The notes below the pieces were generated by a model. It made no database searches. It was not told the DNA's origin and saw only the letters and a list, made by a program, of their open reading frames with translations. Source: Artemisia argyi (Eukaryota; Streptophyta; Magnoliopsida; Asterales; Asteraceae). From it: 64,000 nucleotides of DNA. The translations under genes were made by a program, and so were the position numbers. Positions 10,621-20,398 of the stretch are shown here, in pieces (within the stretch, counting starts at the first letter, position 1; each line of letters opens with the position of its first letter). The stretch is taken from contig CM060693.1 in NCBI GenBank assembly GCA_030686995.1, positions 117,030,728 to 117,094,727 on the forward strand. The letters are read 5' to 3'.

Positions 10621-13018
10621 TGATTGATGCCAAACCACCTAACTTATACTGACCAAGGAATGGTCAACTAAGTCAAACTGCCTAGAGTCAATCTCCGTGG
10701 AATACAGTGTTTCCCCGGGTCGTTATGTCCCGACGAGGTGTGATGGTTATAAAACGGTTCTGTGATCGGGTGAAAATGAATGGAAAAGGGTTATGAGTGA
10801 GTGAACTTAGGAAGATAAGACAAAATAGCTTAAACAAGCTATGAGAATAATTACGTGAAAGTAAAATACTAAAAAATATTTAAAAACTAAAAATGCATAC
10901 GTAACGAGAAATAACAAGCCTTAAAAACCTAATAGAGGAAAATTAACCCTTTAAACGCAAATCTAATTTTCCTAAGTCCTAATCGATAAAAAAAATTAAA
11001 AAAAAAAATACAATTAAAAAACAAGGCTAAATAGATTAAAAAGATAATATTAAAGAGTATGTTTGCCAAGTGAGGTGAAAAGATCATTAAGTGTGACCTA
11101 TTGTTTAAATAACCAAAAATTCTAATGGCATTTGCCCGTCAAATTAACCAAAAATCAATCCATGTAACCGAAGATTACTAATAAACAGTTTCTAACTTTT
11201 CTCACTTAATTTCACAAATAACCAACACTTAGCAAGCATATATCAAATCTACTCACTACACATACTAATTAAGCTAACAATAACAAATAAACCAACAATA
11301 GTAAACATATTTATAAACTAACATATATAAACTACTCGCACATAATAAAAACTATACTAATAACATAAATAAACATAATATGTTTAAACATAGAAATAAA
11401 CAATAGATAATAAAAAAAAGAATTGAAAGAGATTAGAAGTCACCAAATTTGAGTTAATGACGAATGAATCGAAAAGATAAACACGAACAATACCAAAATT
11501 ACCCATCGTTAGACTCATATACCCAAATTCTTCTCGATAGCTCCATAATAAACTTTTCAATCATCTCGCTAGCTATGCAATAAGAACTTGACTAAAACTT
11601 AAGATTTAATGTAAAACAAAAATGATTGACTAAAAAGTGGGAAGATATTGATTCAACAAAATTGATGTTCGAAAAAAAAAAATTATAAAACTATTAACTA
11701 GATTTGATTCTAAAAGACATTCTTATAAAGCAAAATTTTCAAACTTGTTAAATAAAAATGACGCAAAACTCTCAACTATGAGTTTTTTTCTTATAAAAAT
11801 AGACATAATGTTACCTATTTAATGCAAAAGGAAACTACAACAAGACTTTTGAGTAAAAACAATAATAAAAATGATTGTAGATAAATGAAAGGATAATAAT
11901 AACTACATTAAAACAGTTAGGAAGAAAATATTGTTTTATATCTAACAATAACATTCGATCAGAATAAAAAGAAAATCAAGAGCTGCTACATATCTAAACA
12001 AAATAGACAATGAGAATGAGACATAAATTAATTAGTAAATTATTTGATATTGATGGCATGAAAATAAAATGAATTGCCGAATCCCATCAGTCGGATTGGC
12101 GGCTCCTTTTGTTTTTTTTTTTTTTGTTTTGTTTTTTTTTTTTTTTCTTTTTTTTTATAAAGATATTAAAAACGAAATTTTATAAAAATGTTGCAAGACA
12201 TTTTTTTTTAGATGAAGATTGAAGATTAAGATGGTAAAAAAAAAGATTAACTAAAACATTAATGTAAAAACTTGAAATTAAAGAGAGATGTAAGAAAACA
12301 ATAGATGATTAATACCTTAAATTACCAAAGTTTCATACAAACATTAACTAATTAACATGAATTTAAACTAATCTAATAATACCCAAACAAAGAAAATAAC
12401 TTACAATGCCAAGAGAAAGAAAAAAAAAATATCAGATCCGGTTCTATCCTCCTTCTTTTCTTTGCGTTAATCTCACGCACCCTTATGCCCTTTTCATTTC
12501 TCTTTTTGGCTGGGATTGGGCTTTTTCTCGCTGGGCTACTACTACAACTCTTCACTAGTGGGCCTGCTAATAACTTTGGGCTGTGACTGTTGCAACTGAG
12601 CTAGTAAACTTCTTTTTTTTTTGTTGACATTCATTCCTTTTTCTTTTATACTCGTTTTCCTCATATCCGATTTTACTGAATAATGATCTTTGTTCGAGCT
12701 CCGTTTGGTCATTTATAACACCGTCTTTTGTCATATAAAATACCGATAGATTTTTTTATTTTTTTATTATTTTTTTTATTATTATTTTTTTCAATGGTGT
12801 GCTCGGGACCAATTCTGTTAATTTTTGAAAGTTCGGGGACTGAAACTGCTAATTATGAAAACTTTGTTCGTTTTTCATCTGTTTTTGCTCATTTTGCATC
12901 TAAAACATATAAAACACAATTTTGAAATATTTTCAGTATTTTGATGCATTTCTGAGTGTTTTTGTATGTTTTGCAGTTCAGATTTGACCAAAAATGATGA
13001 GTGTTTGAGCACTCATCA
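10621..13018 (-). repeat. 3' LTR of N1
   Basis: In minus orientation it starts TGATGAGTG...CACTCATCA at 13018 and ends ...GGCATCAATCA at 10621. The conserved U5 block with GACCCGGG lies at about 10690-10742. TATAAAAG is at 12653-12660. A T-rich run lies around 12110-12150. Confidence 0.93.
12653..12660 (-). promoter_or_regulatory. TATA box in left LTR of N1
   Basis: TATAAAAG on the minus strand, about 360 bases from the LTR start. It defines a short U3 and a transcript covering the remaining 2 kb of the LTR. Confidence 0.5.
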
Positions 13019-13030
13019 ATCCCCCACACT
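13019..13030 (-). other. Polypurine tract of N1
   Basis: Minus-strand AGTGTGGGGGAT directly abuts the LTR start. The same tract is found in K (42742-42753) and, with one change, in E (62574-62585). Confidence 0.75.
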
Positions 13031-13035
13031 AAACT

Positions 13036-13054
13036 ATTGCTAGTCCCTAGCAAT
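13036..13054 (-). other. PPT-side hairpin of N1
   Basis: Perfect inverted repeat ATTGCTAG-GGA-CTAGCAAT, six bases from the PPT. It is identical in K (42759-42777) and E (62591-62609). Confidence 0.75.
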
Positions 13055-13084
13055 AAATTGTTTTGAAAACTTGATGGATTTTAA

Positions 13085-13470
13085 ACTCTTTACCAAAAGC
13101 CATCACTTCTGGAGTAGCCAGGTGTAAGAACTGTGGCACACCTGATAACCGTGTGATTTTGAGCAAACCACCAGCTGTCAACGGATTTGATTAGTCTTTA
13201 CCAAAAGCCGTTTGCTTCTGGACTAGCCAGCTCTTGATGGAATAGTCAACATCTTGGTGAGCTGATTACCAATTATGGATTTTCCACGGCCTTTACCACA
13301 AGCCATAATCTTGCGGGCTAGCCAACTCATTTGTTTTCGGGGAGTTGATGAACCATACAATTTTGGGCAAATTGCCAGCCGTCAACGGATTTGGTTTGTC
13401 TTTACCAAGAGCCGTTTGCTCCTGGACTAGCCAATCCCTTTTGTCGCTTAGACAAGGCGGACTGATTACC
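13085..13470 (-). repeat. Four-unit 3'-UTR tandem module of N1
   Basis: Four imperfect units each contain, on the + strand, TTTACCAnAAGCC...GGnCTAGCCA. The TTTACC words start at 13089, 13197, 13292 and 13401. Units 1 and 3 also share ATTTTGnGCAAA, and units 2 and 4 share CTGATTACCA, so the order is a-b-a-b. Equivalent arrays lie in K, E and, diverged, in G. None of the units is coding in a conserved frame. Confidence 0.8.
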
Positions 13471-13598
13471 ACAAAAAATTTTGAAGCACCAGTGAAAAAA
13501 ATTTTAAAATTTTTGAAATTTTGGCAAAAACGGGGGTATTATATAGTAAAATGTGATAAAATTCGCTAGAATAGCGAATACCCCCCCACACTAAGCAT

Positions 13599-13618
13599 GA
13601 ATATTGTCCTCAATATTC
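13599..13618 (-). other. Hairpin with G tract, N1 3' UTR
   Basis: GAATATTG-AGGA-CAATATTC, a perfect 8-bp stem, is followed on the minus strand by a G7 tract at about 13580-13587. It is repeated in K, E and, in variant form, in A and H. Confidence 0.7.
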
Positions 13619-13783
13619 AAAATCCCGGCTATTATGCCGACATTTTGAACGTAAAAGGGCAACATTACAAGCTGAGCGTGGAAAACACCATTTTGTATTT
13701 TCACTTCATATGTAATCATAGCATGGGGGACTCCCCCACACTTAGGGTGAAAACCCTATATGCATGCTATTGTTTTTGTTTAC

Positions 13784-13803
13784 CGAGTCGCTAGCTTGAC
13801 TCG
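13784..13803 (-). other. Stop-proximal hairpin of N1
   Basis: CGAGTC...GACTCG begins nine bases after the stop of the 635-codon ORF. The same structure follows the K polyprotein stop. Confidence 0.65.
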
Positions 13804-13812
13804 ACCCCGAAT

Positions 13813-15720
13813 TTATTTGTCCTTGGGGAAGCATGATGTGGAAGAAGGAATCTCCATCGGACTTTCATTCAAGATGTTTGGATAAACATTTGAAGCACGT
13901 GAAAGTTCCACACCGATGAGATATACAGACCCTGGCTCAAAATAATGATAAATGAAAATGCCGGGATCAAAGATGGTATCTTCATTCCCGAAGGAGTGAA
14001 GAAGAGAAGAAGTCACCTTATAGGTGAAGAAAAGGAAGAAAACCATGACGAAAATCATGATTTGATCTTCTTCCTCGAGAGCAGGCTCATTAGCCTGAGT
14101 TTGGATTACACGGGTTAAGCTCAAAAACATCCCGGGAGGGTGGGTGGGAATTTGCAAATCCTCAAGATTGAGTGCATCTTCCCCCGGGCAATCAAACTGA
14201 TGAGCGAGTTCACCGGAGAACTCCTCATGAAGAGAATCATTCACAAGATGTGAATCAGGGAACTCATGTTCCGGAATAGACTCATCACAATCCTCAATCT
14301 GAGTACCAAAGAGTGGATTATCAGAAATCAAAGTGAATTCAGAATCGAATTCAAATAGAGGATTGGTGAGAGTGGTATTGAATGTTTCGGGAACAAAGTG
14401 AATATTATTCTCTGTTGGACTGCTGGGATAAGAAGTGAGTGACGGATCATGAGATAGGAGACTTTCAATTTCTCCCAGATCGGCTTGGAAATCAAGGAGA
14501 CCATCATCACTTTCCAATGAAAGTAGATCGATGTGAGCAAGTTCATCAGCGAACTCCTCAAGAAGAGGATCAACATCAGACTGAGGGATTGATGCCTCAA
14601 TATACTCAATGTCTCCATGAGATGTACAATCATCATTAAAATCTGAGAAAGTCTCAAAATGATCGTTTGAACACTCAAGAGGTGAAGGAATATCACATAC
14701 ATGATCCAAAGTTCCCTGTGACTCTCTCGGGATTGGGACAAGGATATCAACACTAGACTTTATTAATTCGTCCGATTCCTTATTAGGAACAGTGCTAAGA
14801 TGCTCATCCCCCATGTTTAGAGAGTGAGTGTGAACTTCGGGTGTGATAACAACAGACTGAGGGAGATGAGAGGAGCTAGCATTCATGGAATTTTCAAGTT
14901 CCATTTGTTCAACGGCTAGTAATTTCCCTGTCTCATTACTTTCTCCCTGATTTTCAATGGAAGGAATCACAATTGATGAATCTGAGGAACCCTTATAAAA
15001 TTGAAGGATATCAAGGGTGTCCTCATTATCACTATCATTATCACAGTCTAGAAGAGCAGCTTGACGAAATTTGGCACGTGTTATAGCTGCTTGTGCTAAG
15101 ACAAGTAATTCTTCCACGCTCAATTCGTTTTTAGTCTCTCGTTCCTCAGCAAGTAATTCTGCCATAGATTTCTCACGAGAGTCTCGAAACGGTGTAGTAA
15201 CCAACTCCTCCTTAAGTTCTTTTAAAATATCAAGAGCCTTTAATAAAAGGTCTTGCTCAGTATCATGAGGGGTTGTGTGAATCATATCGTACTGTAGAGG
15301 TGGGTCTGAAAACGAAGAGTCGTAATTGTTACAAGGAAATGGATTCCTTGTTTGACAATCCGAGCTAGAGTGTGGACCTCCACAGTAATCACAACAATAA
15401 AACTGATGTGGCTGTGGGTGATAAGTGCTAGAGTTATAATCGTTACCAGGAAACTGCTCATAGACAAGCGTGTTTCCCGATTGACAATCAGAACTGTAGT
15501 GTGAACCACCACAGTATTCACAACAGTAAAACTGCTGAGACTGATGATGTGGTAGCTGGTGGAATGAAACAGTGGTGTCATGGTAAGAATAGGGATCTTG
15601 GTTATAGACAGACCCGTTTCCTGACTCTACCATGCCACAACCGGGGCAATTACCACCATTATGAGAACTACCACACCACTGGCAAACCAGAAAGTGTGGA
15701 TGAGACATAGAAAGAATCAA
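13813..15720 (-). CDS. 635-aa zinc-knuckle protein of N1, C-terminal hydrophobic segment
   Basis: This open, uninterrupted frame fills two thirds of the N1 interior. Its N-terminus has three knuckles of the form CX2CX3HX4C at residues 13-25, 67-79 and 110-122. The gag of K has the same spacing (CETCRGPHLYSEC), so they probably derive from Athila nucleocapsid and bind RNA. A charged helix-like part (about 155-225) and a long acidic Ser/Asp/Glu-rich middle follow. Near 554-567 there is a hydrophobic stretch, IMIFVMVFFLFFTY, then a conserved tail with FGNEDTIFDPG. There is no protease, RT or integrase motif. Met5 (15708) is an equally good start. I recall similar predicted proteins from Asteraceae genomes. 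The E element carries a homologous C-terminus. Function is unknown; an RNA-binding, membrane-associated role is inference. Confidence 0.85.
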   Translation of the reverse strand: MILSMSHPHFLVCQWCGSSHNGGNCPGCGMVESGNGSVYNQDPYSYHDTTVSFHQLPHHQSQQFYCCEYCGGSHYSSDCQSGNTLVYEQFPGNDYNSSTYHPQPHQFYCCDYCGGPHSSSDCQTRNPFPCNNYDSSFSDPPLQYDMIHTTPHDTEQDLLLKALDILKELKEELVTTPFRDSREKSMAELLAEERETKNELSVEELLVLAQAAITRAKFRQAALLDCDNDSDNEDTLDILQFYKGSSDSSIVIPSIENQGESNETGKLLAVEQMELENSMNASSSHLPQSVVITPEVHTHSLNMGDEHLSTVPNKESDELIKSSVDILVPIPRESQGTLDHVCDIPSPLECSNDHFETFSDFNDDCTSHGDIEYIEASIPQSDVDPLLEEFADELAHIDLLSLESDDGLLDFQADLGEIESLLSHDPSLTSYPSSPTENNIHFVPETFNTTLTNPLFEFDSEFTLISDNPLFGTQIEDCDESIPEHEFPDSHLVNDSLHEEFSGELAHQFDCPGEDALNLEDLQIPTHPPGMFLSLTRVIQTQANEPALEEEDQIMIFVMVFFLFFTYKVTSSLLHSFGNEDTIFDPGIFIYHYFEPGSVYLIGVELSRASNVYPNILNESPMEIPSSTSCFPKDK

Positions 15721-15933
15721 ATGGTTTGGGAGGGGTAGGGATGAAGAATCAAAGGTGCGAGAGGGTAAAGGTGAATATTTTTGGGTTTTTGGAAATACAT
15801 TTTGTACAAATGAGAAGGAAAATCTTTTTGTATTTTTGTTTTTATGAAAATATGAACAAGGATGGATAAATGTACAATGTAACGAATTCCAAAGACACTA
15901 ATCAGAAAAACCGTTTAGATAAACGCGCACAAC

Positions 15934-15952
15934 CTCCCCGGCAGCGGCGCCA
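15934..15952 (-). other. Primer-binding site of N1
   Basis: TGGCGCCGCTGCCGGGGAG on the minus strand, seven bases inside the LTR. It is identical to the PBS of K and resembles the complement of the tRNA-Asp 3' end. Confidence 0.85.
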
Positions 15953-15959
15953 AAAATTT

Positions 15960-18358
15960 TGATTGATGCCAAACCACCTAACTTATACTGACCAAGGAAT
16001 GGTCAACTAAGTCAAACTGCCTAGAGTCAATCTCCGTGGAATACAGTGTTTCCCCGGGTCGTTATGTCCCGACGAGGTGTGATGGTTATAAAACGGTTCT
16101 GTGATCGGGTGAAAATGAATGGAAAAGGGTTATGAGTGAGTGAACTTAGGAAGATAAGACAAAATAGCTTAAACAAGCTATGAGAATAATTACGTGAAAG
16201 TAAAATACTAAAAAATATTTAAAAACTAAAAATGCATACGTAACGAGAAATAACAAGCCTTAAAAACCTAATAGAGGAAAATTAACCCTTTAAACGCAAA
16301 TCTAATTTTCCTAAGTCCTAATCGATAAAAAAAATTAAAAAAAAAATACAATTAAAAAACAAGGCTAAATAGATTAAAAAGATAATATTAAAGAGTATGT
16401 TTGCCAAGTGAGGTGAAAAGATCATTAAGTGTGACCTATTGTTTAAATAACCAAAAATTCTAATGGCATTTGCCCGTCAAATTAACCAAAAATCAATCCA
16501 TGTAACCGAAGATTACTAATAAACAGTTTCTAACTTTTCTCACTTAATTTCACAAATAACCAACACTTAGCAAGCATATATCAAATCTACTCACTACACA
16601 TACTAATTAAGCTAACAATAACAAATAAACCAACAATAGTAAACATATTTATAAACTAACATATATAAACTACTCGCACATAATAAAAACTATACTAATA
16701 ACATAAATAAACATAATATGTTTAAACATAGAAATAAACAATAGATAATAAAAAAAAGAATTGAAAGAGATTAGAAGTCACCAAATTTGAGTTAATGACG
16801 AATGAATCGAAAAGATAAACACGAACAATACCAAAATTACCCATCGTTAGACTCATATACCCAAATTCTTCTCGATAGCTCCATAATAAACTTTTCAATC
16901 ATCTCGCTAGCTATGCAATAAGAACTTGACTAAAACTTAAGATTTAATGTAAAACAAAAATGATTGACTAAAAAGTGGGAAGATATTGATTCAACAAAAT
17001 TGATGTTCGAAAAAAAAAAAATTATAAAACTATTAACTAGATTTGATTCTAAAAGACATTCTTATAAAGCAAAATTTTCAAACTTGTTAAATAAAAATGA
17101 CGCAAAACTCTCAACTATGAGTTTTTTTCTTATAAAAATAGACATAATGTTACCTATTTAATGCAAAAGGAAACTACAACAAGACTTTTGAGTAAAAACA
17201 ATAATAAAAATGATTGTAGATAAATGAAAGGATAATAATAACTACATTAAAACAGTTAGGAAGAAAATATTGTTTTATATCTAACAATAACATTCGATCA
17301 GAATAAAAAGAAAATCAAGAGCTGCTACATATCTAAACAAAATAGACAATGAGAATGAGACATAAATTAATTAGTAAATTATTTGATATTGATGGCATGA
17401 AAATAAAATGAATTGCCGAATCCCATCAGTCGGATTGGCGGCTCCTTTTGTTTTTTTTTTTTTGTTTTGTTTTTTTTTTTTTTTTCTTTTTTTTTATAAA
17501 GATATTAAAAACGAAATTTTATAAAAATGTTGCAAGACATTTTTTTTTAGATGAAGATTGAAGATTAAGATGGTAAAAAAAAAGATTAACTAAAACATTA
17601 ATGTAAAAACTTGAAATTAAAGAGAGATGTAAGAAAACAATAGATGATTAATACCTTAAATTACCAAAGTTTCATACAAACATTAACTAATTAACATGAA
17701 TTTAAACTAATCTAATAATACCCAAACAAAGAAAATAACTTACAATGCCAAGAGAAAGAAAAAAAAAAAATATCAGATCCGGTTCTATCCTCCTTCTTTT
17801 CTTTGCGTTAATCTCACGCACCCTTATGCCCTTTTCATTTCTCTTTTTGGCTGGGATTGGGCTTTTTCTCGCTGGGCTACTACTACAACTCTTCACTAGT
17901 GGGCCTGCTAATAACTTTGGGCTGTGACTGTTGCAACTGAGCTAGTAAACTTCTTTTTTTTTGTTGACATTCATTCCTTTTTCTTTTATACTCGTTTTCC
18001 TCATATCCGATTTTACTGAATAATGATCTTTGTTCGAGCTCCGTTTGGTCATTTATAACACCGTCTTTTGTCATATAAAATACCGATAGATTTTTTTATT
18101 TTTTTATTATTTTTTTTATTATTATTTTTTTCAATGGTGTGCTCGGGACCAATTCTGTTAATTTTTGAAAGTTCGGGGACTGAAACTGCTAATTATGAAA
18201 ACTTTGTTCGTTTTTCATCTGTTTTTGCTCATTTTGCATCTAAAACATATAAAACACAATTTTGAAATATTTTCAGTATTTTGATGCATTTCTGAGTGTT
18301 TTTGTATGTTTTGCAGTTCAGATTTGACCAAAAATGATGAGTGTTTGAGCACTCATCA
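15960..18358 (-). repeat. 5' LTR of N1
   Basis: Same sequence as the left LTR apart from lengths of A and T runs. It ends next to CCTAA, the second copy of the target duplication. Its promoter drives the N1 transcript. Confidence 0.93.
17993..18000 (-). promoter_or_regulatory. TATA box of N1 5' LTR
   Basis: TATAAAAG on the minus strand, about 360 bases from the LTR start. This is the copy expected to direct element transcription. Confidence 0.5.
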
Positions 18359-18363
18359 CCTAA

Positions 18364-19097
18364 CCCTAAAATCGGACCTAGGGTTGGGGGATTACAAATA
18401 ATGAAGTTATGATGTTTTATTTATAGGTTATTTTCTGCCCGGCCCGATCTGACGGCATCAGCCCTAACACTTGACTGCGTGAGCACCATTTTTTCACCAA
18501 ATTATATATCTCTTTGTCCTCTTCGCATGGGCTTTTAAATCGCCTAAATCCGAGTTCGTATGCAAAAGTTATGGCCAAAACAATAACAGCTACAGCGTGC
18601 GCAAGTTGTGACTAGTTAACACGTGATGGCCTACGTGACCCCTTCAGAAAGTCTTTTGGGCCATCACTCTTTCATTTAACACGTGATGGCCTACCTTCAT
18701 TAACACGTGACGCCGTCACTCTTTAATCCTGATGGCCATCTCTCTTTGCATTTACACATGACTGCCTTGGTCACCTTAAAGGGTGACGCCATCACGAACT
18801 CCTTCAAAAATCTTATGGATCGTCACGTGTATTTTATTTAGCCAACCCTTTTCCAAGTCGTGACGCCGTCAAGAGCAATTCTTGACGCCGTCAGGTACTG
18901 TTTCCAGCATGTTTTGGAGACTTTGTCGTTTTCTTCACTTTTTCGCTCCAAAAACATCCAAAATGCTTCCTTTTCCAAATTTCTTCTCAAAAGTGCCTAA
19001 AATGACAAAAGAAACGATTTAGGGCAATATTTGATCAAATAATCTCGACTTTGGCCTTAAATGACCCCCCAAAAGCGGTATACTTTTTGTCTCATCA
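18364..19097 (-). repeat. LTR of C, U3-side portion with TGACGSCGTCA words
   Basis: Rest of LTR C after N1. It contains several intact or decayed GTGACGCCGTCAC and TGATGGCC words (about 18445-18900) and ACACGTGA words. It ends TGATGAGAC (minus start) at 19097. The start and the GGGGTCATTTAAG block match LTR H. Confidence 0.8.
18418..18425 (-). promoter_or_regulatory. TATA box in LTR C
   Basis: TATAAATA on the minus strand, after the palindrome-rich U3. Confidence 0.45.
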
Positions 19098-19207
19098 ATA
19101 GGCAAACTATAACTTTTATTACGATTTATTCCTATATCTTAAAGGGTGAAAACATAACAAGTACTCGCATAACTAAGTTATATTTTAAAAATAAGTCTAT
19201 AACCTTA

Positions 19208-19546
19208 CTAGTTTGATTCTTTTCTATTCTTAAGTTCTTGGATTGCATCTAAAAGATCCCTTATATCAGACCTATGATTATTTCTAATGTCCTCGATAAT
19301 CATTTCTAGAGTGGAAAGCTTAACATGAGTTGTAACTTCCTCATCAGAGTATCCTTCATATCTTATTTGTTACATAGAAATTTAATTACTGGTTTTTCTT
19401 AATTCAGTTTCTAACCTATCATAGTCTTTTTGGATTATAACCCTACCTTTTCCTAGGTCACTAATATTATTTTCTACTTCCTCGGTATGTCCTAAGGACA
19501 ACTTATCTAGGTGATTGATAACATCAAATAATCTGATATTTTGCAT
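19208..19546 (-). pseudogene. Unidentified charged protein, 113 codons with two stops
   Basis: One minus-strand frame from ATG 19544-19546 to TAG 19208-19210 reads as a coherent, charged, probably helical protein. It contains ...VINHLDKLSLGHTEEVENN... and ...LSTLEMIIEDIRNNHR.... Two TAA codons lie in the middle, close together, and the frame is otherwise open. I do not recognise it. Its start lies only about 12 bases from the left end of LTR D, so D probably truncated a longer reading frame. Element C inserted just downstream. The 110 bases at 19098-19207 between it and LTR C show nothing. Retroelement origin is likely from context but not shown. Confidence 0.45.
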
Positions 19547-19700
19547 ATCAAATTCCCGTGTTTATTGCCTCATTTGTTATTAATATGATACTTAATTCGT
19601 TCATAATTGTTCATATATGACATGTCAGGATAAATGAGGCGTTGGAGCGGAAAAGACATGAGAAAAGGCCAACAAGTGTAAAGAATATTCTGATGACAAA

Positions 19701-20160
19701 TTACGGCGTATGTGATAATATGGACTACGCCGTAACTATTCTATCGAGGCCAATTTTCTATGTAATGAAGGTTACGCTGGAACCATGGCGTGAGGTTACG
19801 GCGTAGTTAGGACACTGAGATGAATTTATGAGATTGAAGAGTTTACGACGTAACTATTGATCGAGTTATGCCGTGATATATAATTATGAGGACTACGGCG
19901 TAGTTAGTGATTGGACTACGCCGTAGAGATGTGTACGAGTGGATAAGTTCGTGTTGACGAAGACTACGGCGTAGTTAGTAATTGGACTATGCCATAGAGA
20001 TATTTACGCAGTGGATAAGTATTGATGGACGACGAGTTACAGCGTAACATGACTAATTAGTTACGCCGTAGATAATTACGTGGGCGCGAAGGAGAAGAGT
20101 TACAGCGTAACTTGGTGAATTAGTTACGCCGTAATTAATAACGTGTGCGCGAAGGAGTTA
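19701..20160. repeat. Array of YTACGSCGTAR palindromes in U3 of D
   Basis: About a dozen 9-11-bp palindromes such as TTACGGCGTA, CTACGCCGTAG and TTACGACGTAA in 460 bases, with irregular spacing. Some copies have lost the CpGs by C-to-T or G-to-A change, such as CTATGCCATAG. More copies lie in the leader (21610-21775 and 22228-22340). Confidence 0.8.
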
Positions 20161-20389
20161 AGTCCAGGGACTAAATGCGGCAAAATTATATGAAGTTTAT
20201 TAAATTCAAGGACTGATGATAATATTTTGAAGAATGATGAGGGACCAAAGTTGTTAAGTTGGCATGAAGTTTAAAACACTTTTTAGTGTTTTATACGAAT
20301 GAAATAAAAGAAAAAGATTACAAGGACCAAGAATGAAAGGTGGCGCAAGATTGAGGACCTAAGCCGTACTAAGACCAAAGTTCATTTAT

Positions 20390-20398
20390 TATAAATAG
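20390..20398 (+). promoter_or_regulatory. TATA box of D
   Basis: TATAAATAG lies after the palindrome array and the GGGACTA-type units, in the usual U3 position. Confidence 0.55.

Larger units (their letters stand above)
10621..18358 (-). mobile_element. Element N1: young non-autonomous Athila-related element with an intact ORF
   Basis: Two LTRs of 2398 and 2399 bp flank 2.9 kb of internal DNA. The 5-bp target duplication CCTAA is at 10616-10620 and 18359-18363. In minus orientation the order is LTR, PBS (15934-15952), one ORF of 635 codons, 3' UTR with hairpins and tandem module, PPT, LTR. There is no protease, RT, RNase H or integrase. By eye the LTRs differ only in homopolymer lengths, so insertion was recent. 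PBS, PPT and 3' UTR match the autonomous Athila K, so K-like elements are the likely source of the replication enzymes. Confidence 0.92.
9061..19097 (-). mobile_element. Element C: 5' LTR and leader of an H-family gypsy element
   Basis: In minus orientation the LTR starts with TGATGAGAC at 19097 and ends GCATCA at 9748. It is followed by PBS TGGCGCCGCAGCCCGGGG at 9724-9741, then a leader and a broken ORF. LTR and PBS match element H: the start, the GGGGTCATTTAAG block and the last 150 bases are recognisable. N1 (10621-18358) is inserted in the LTR, which without it would be about 1.6 kb. The 3' part of C is gone, cut near 9060 against LTR A. Confidence 0.75.

Noticed and set aside
13085..13470. 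CRISPR-like array
   Set aside because: Units are about 100 bases, imperfect, four in number and lack short uniform repeats with unique spacers. The setting is a plant retroelement.
14328..14753. Minus-strand frame overlapping the 635-codon ORF
   Set aside because: An off-frame shadow of the longer, conserved ORF with poor composition.
15724..15959. tRNA gene near the PBS
   Set aside because: The PBS is only the complement of a tRNA 3' end. No cloverleaf is present.
10621..18358. Single-base differences between the LTRs of N1 as a clock
   Set aside because: All that I saw are in homopolymer lengths and may be sequencing error, so no age was derived.
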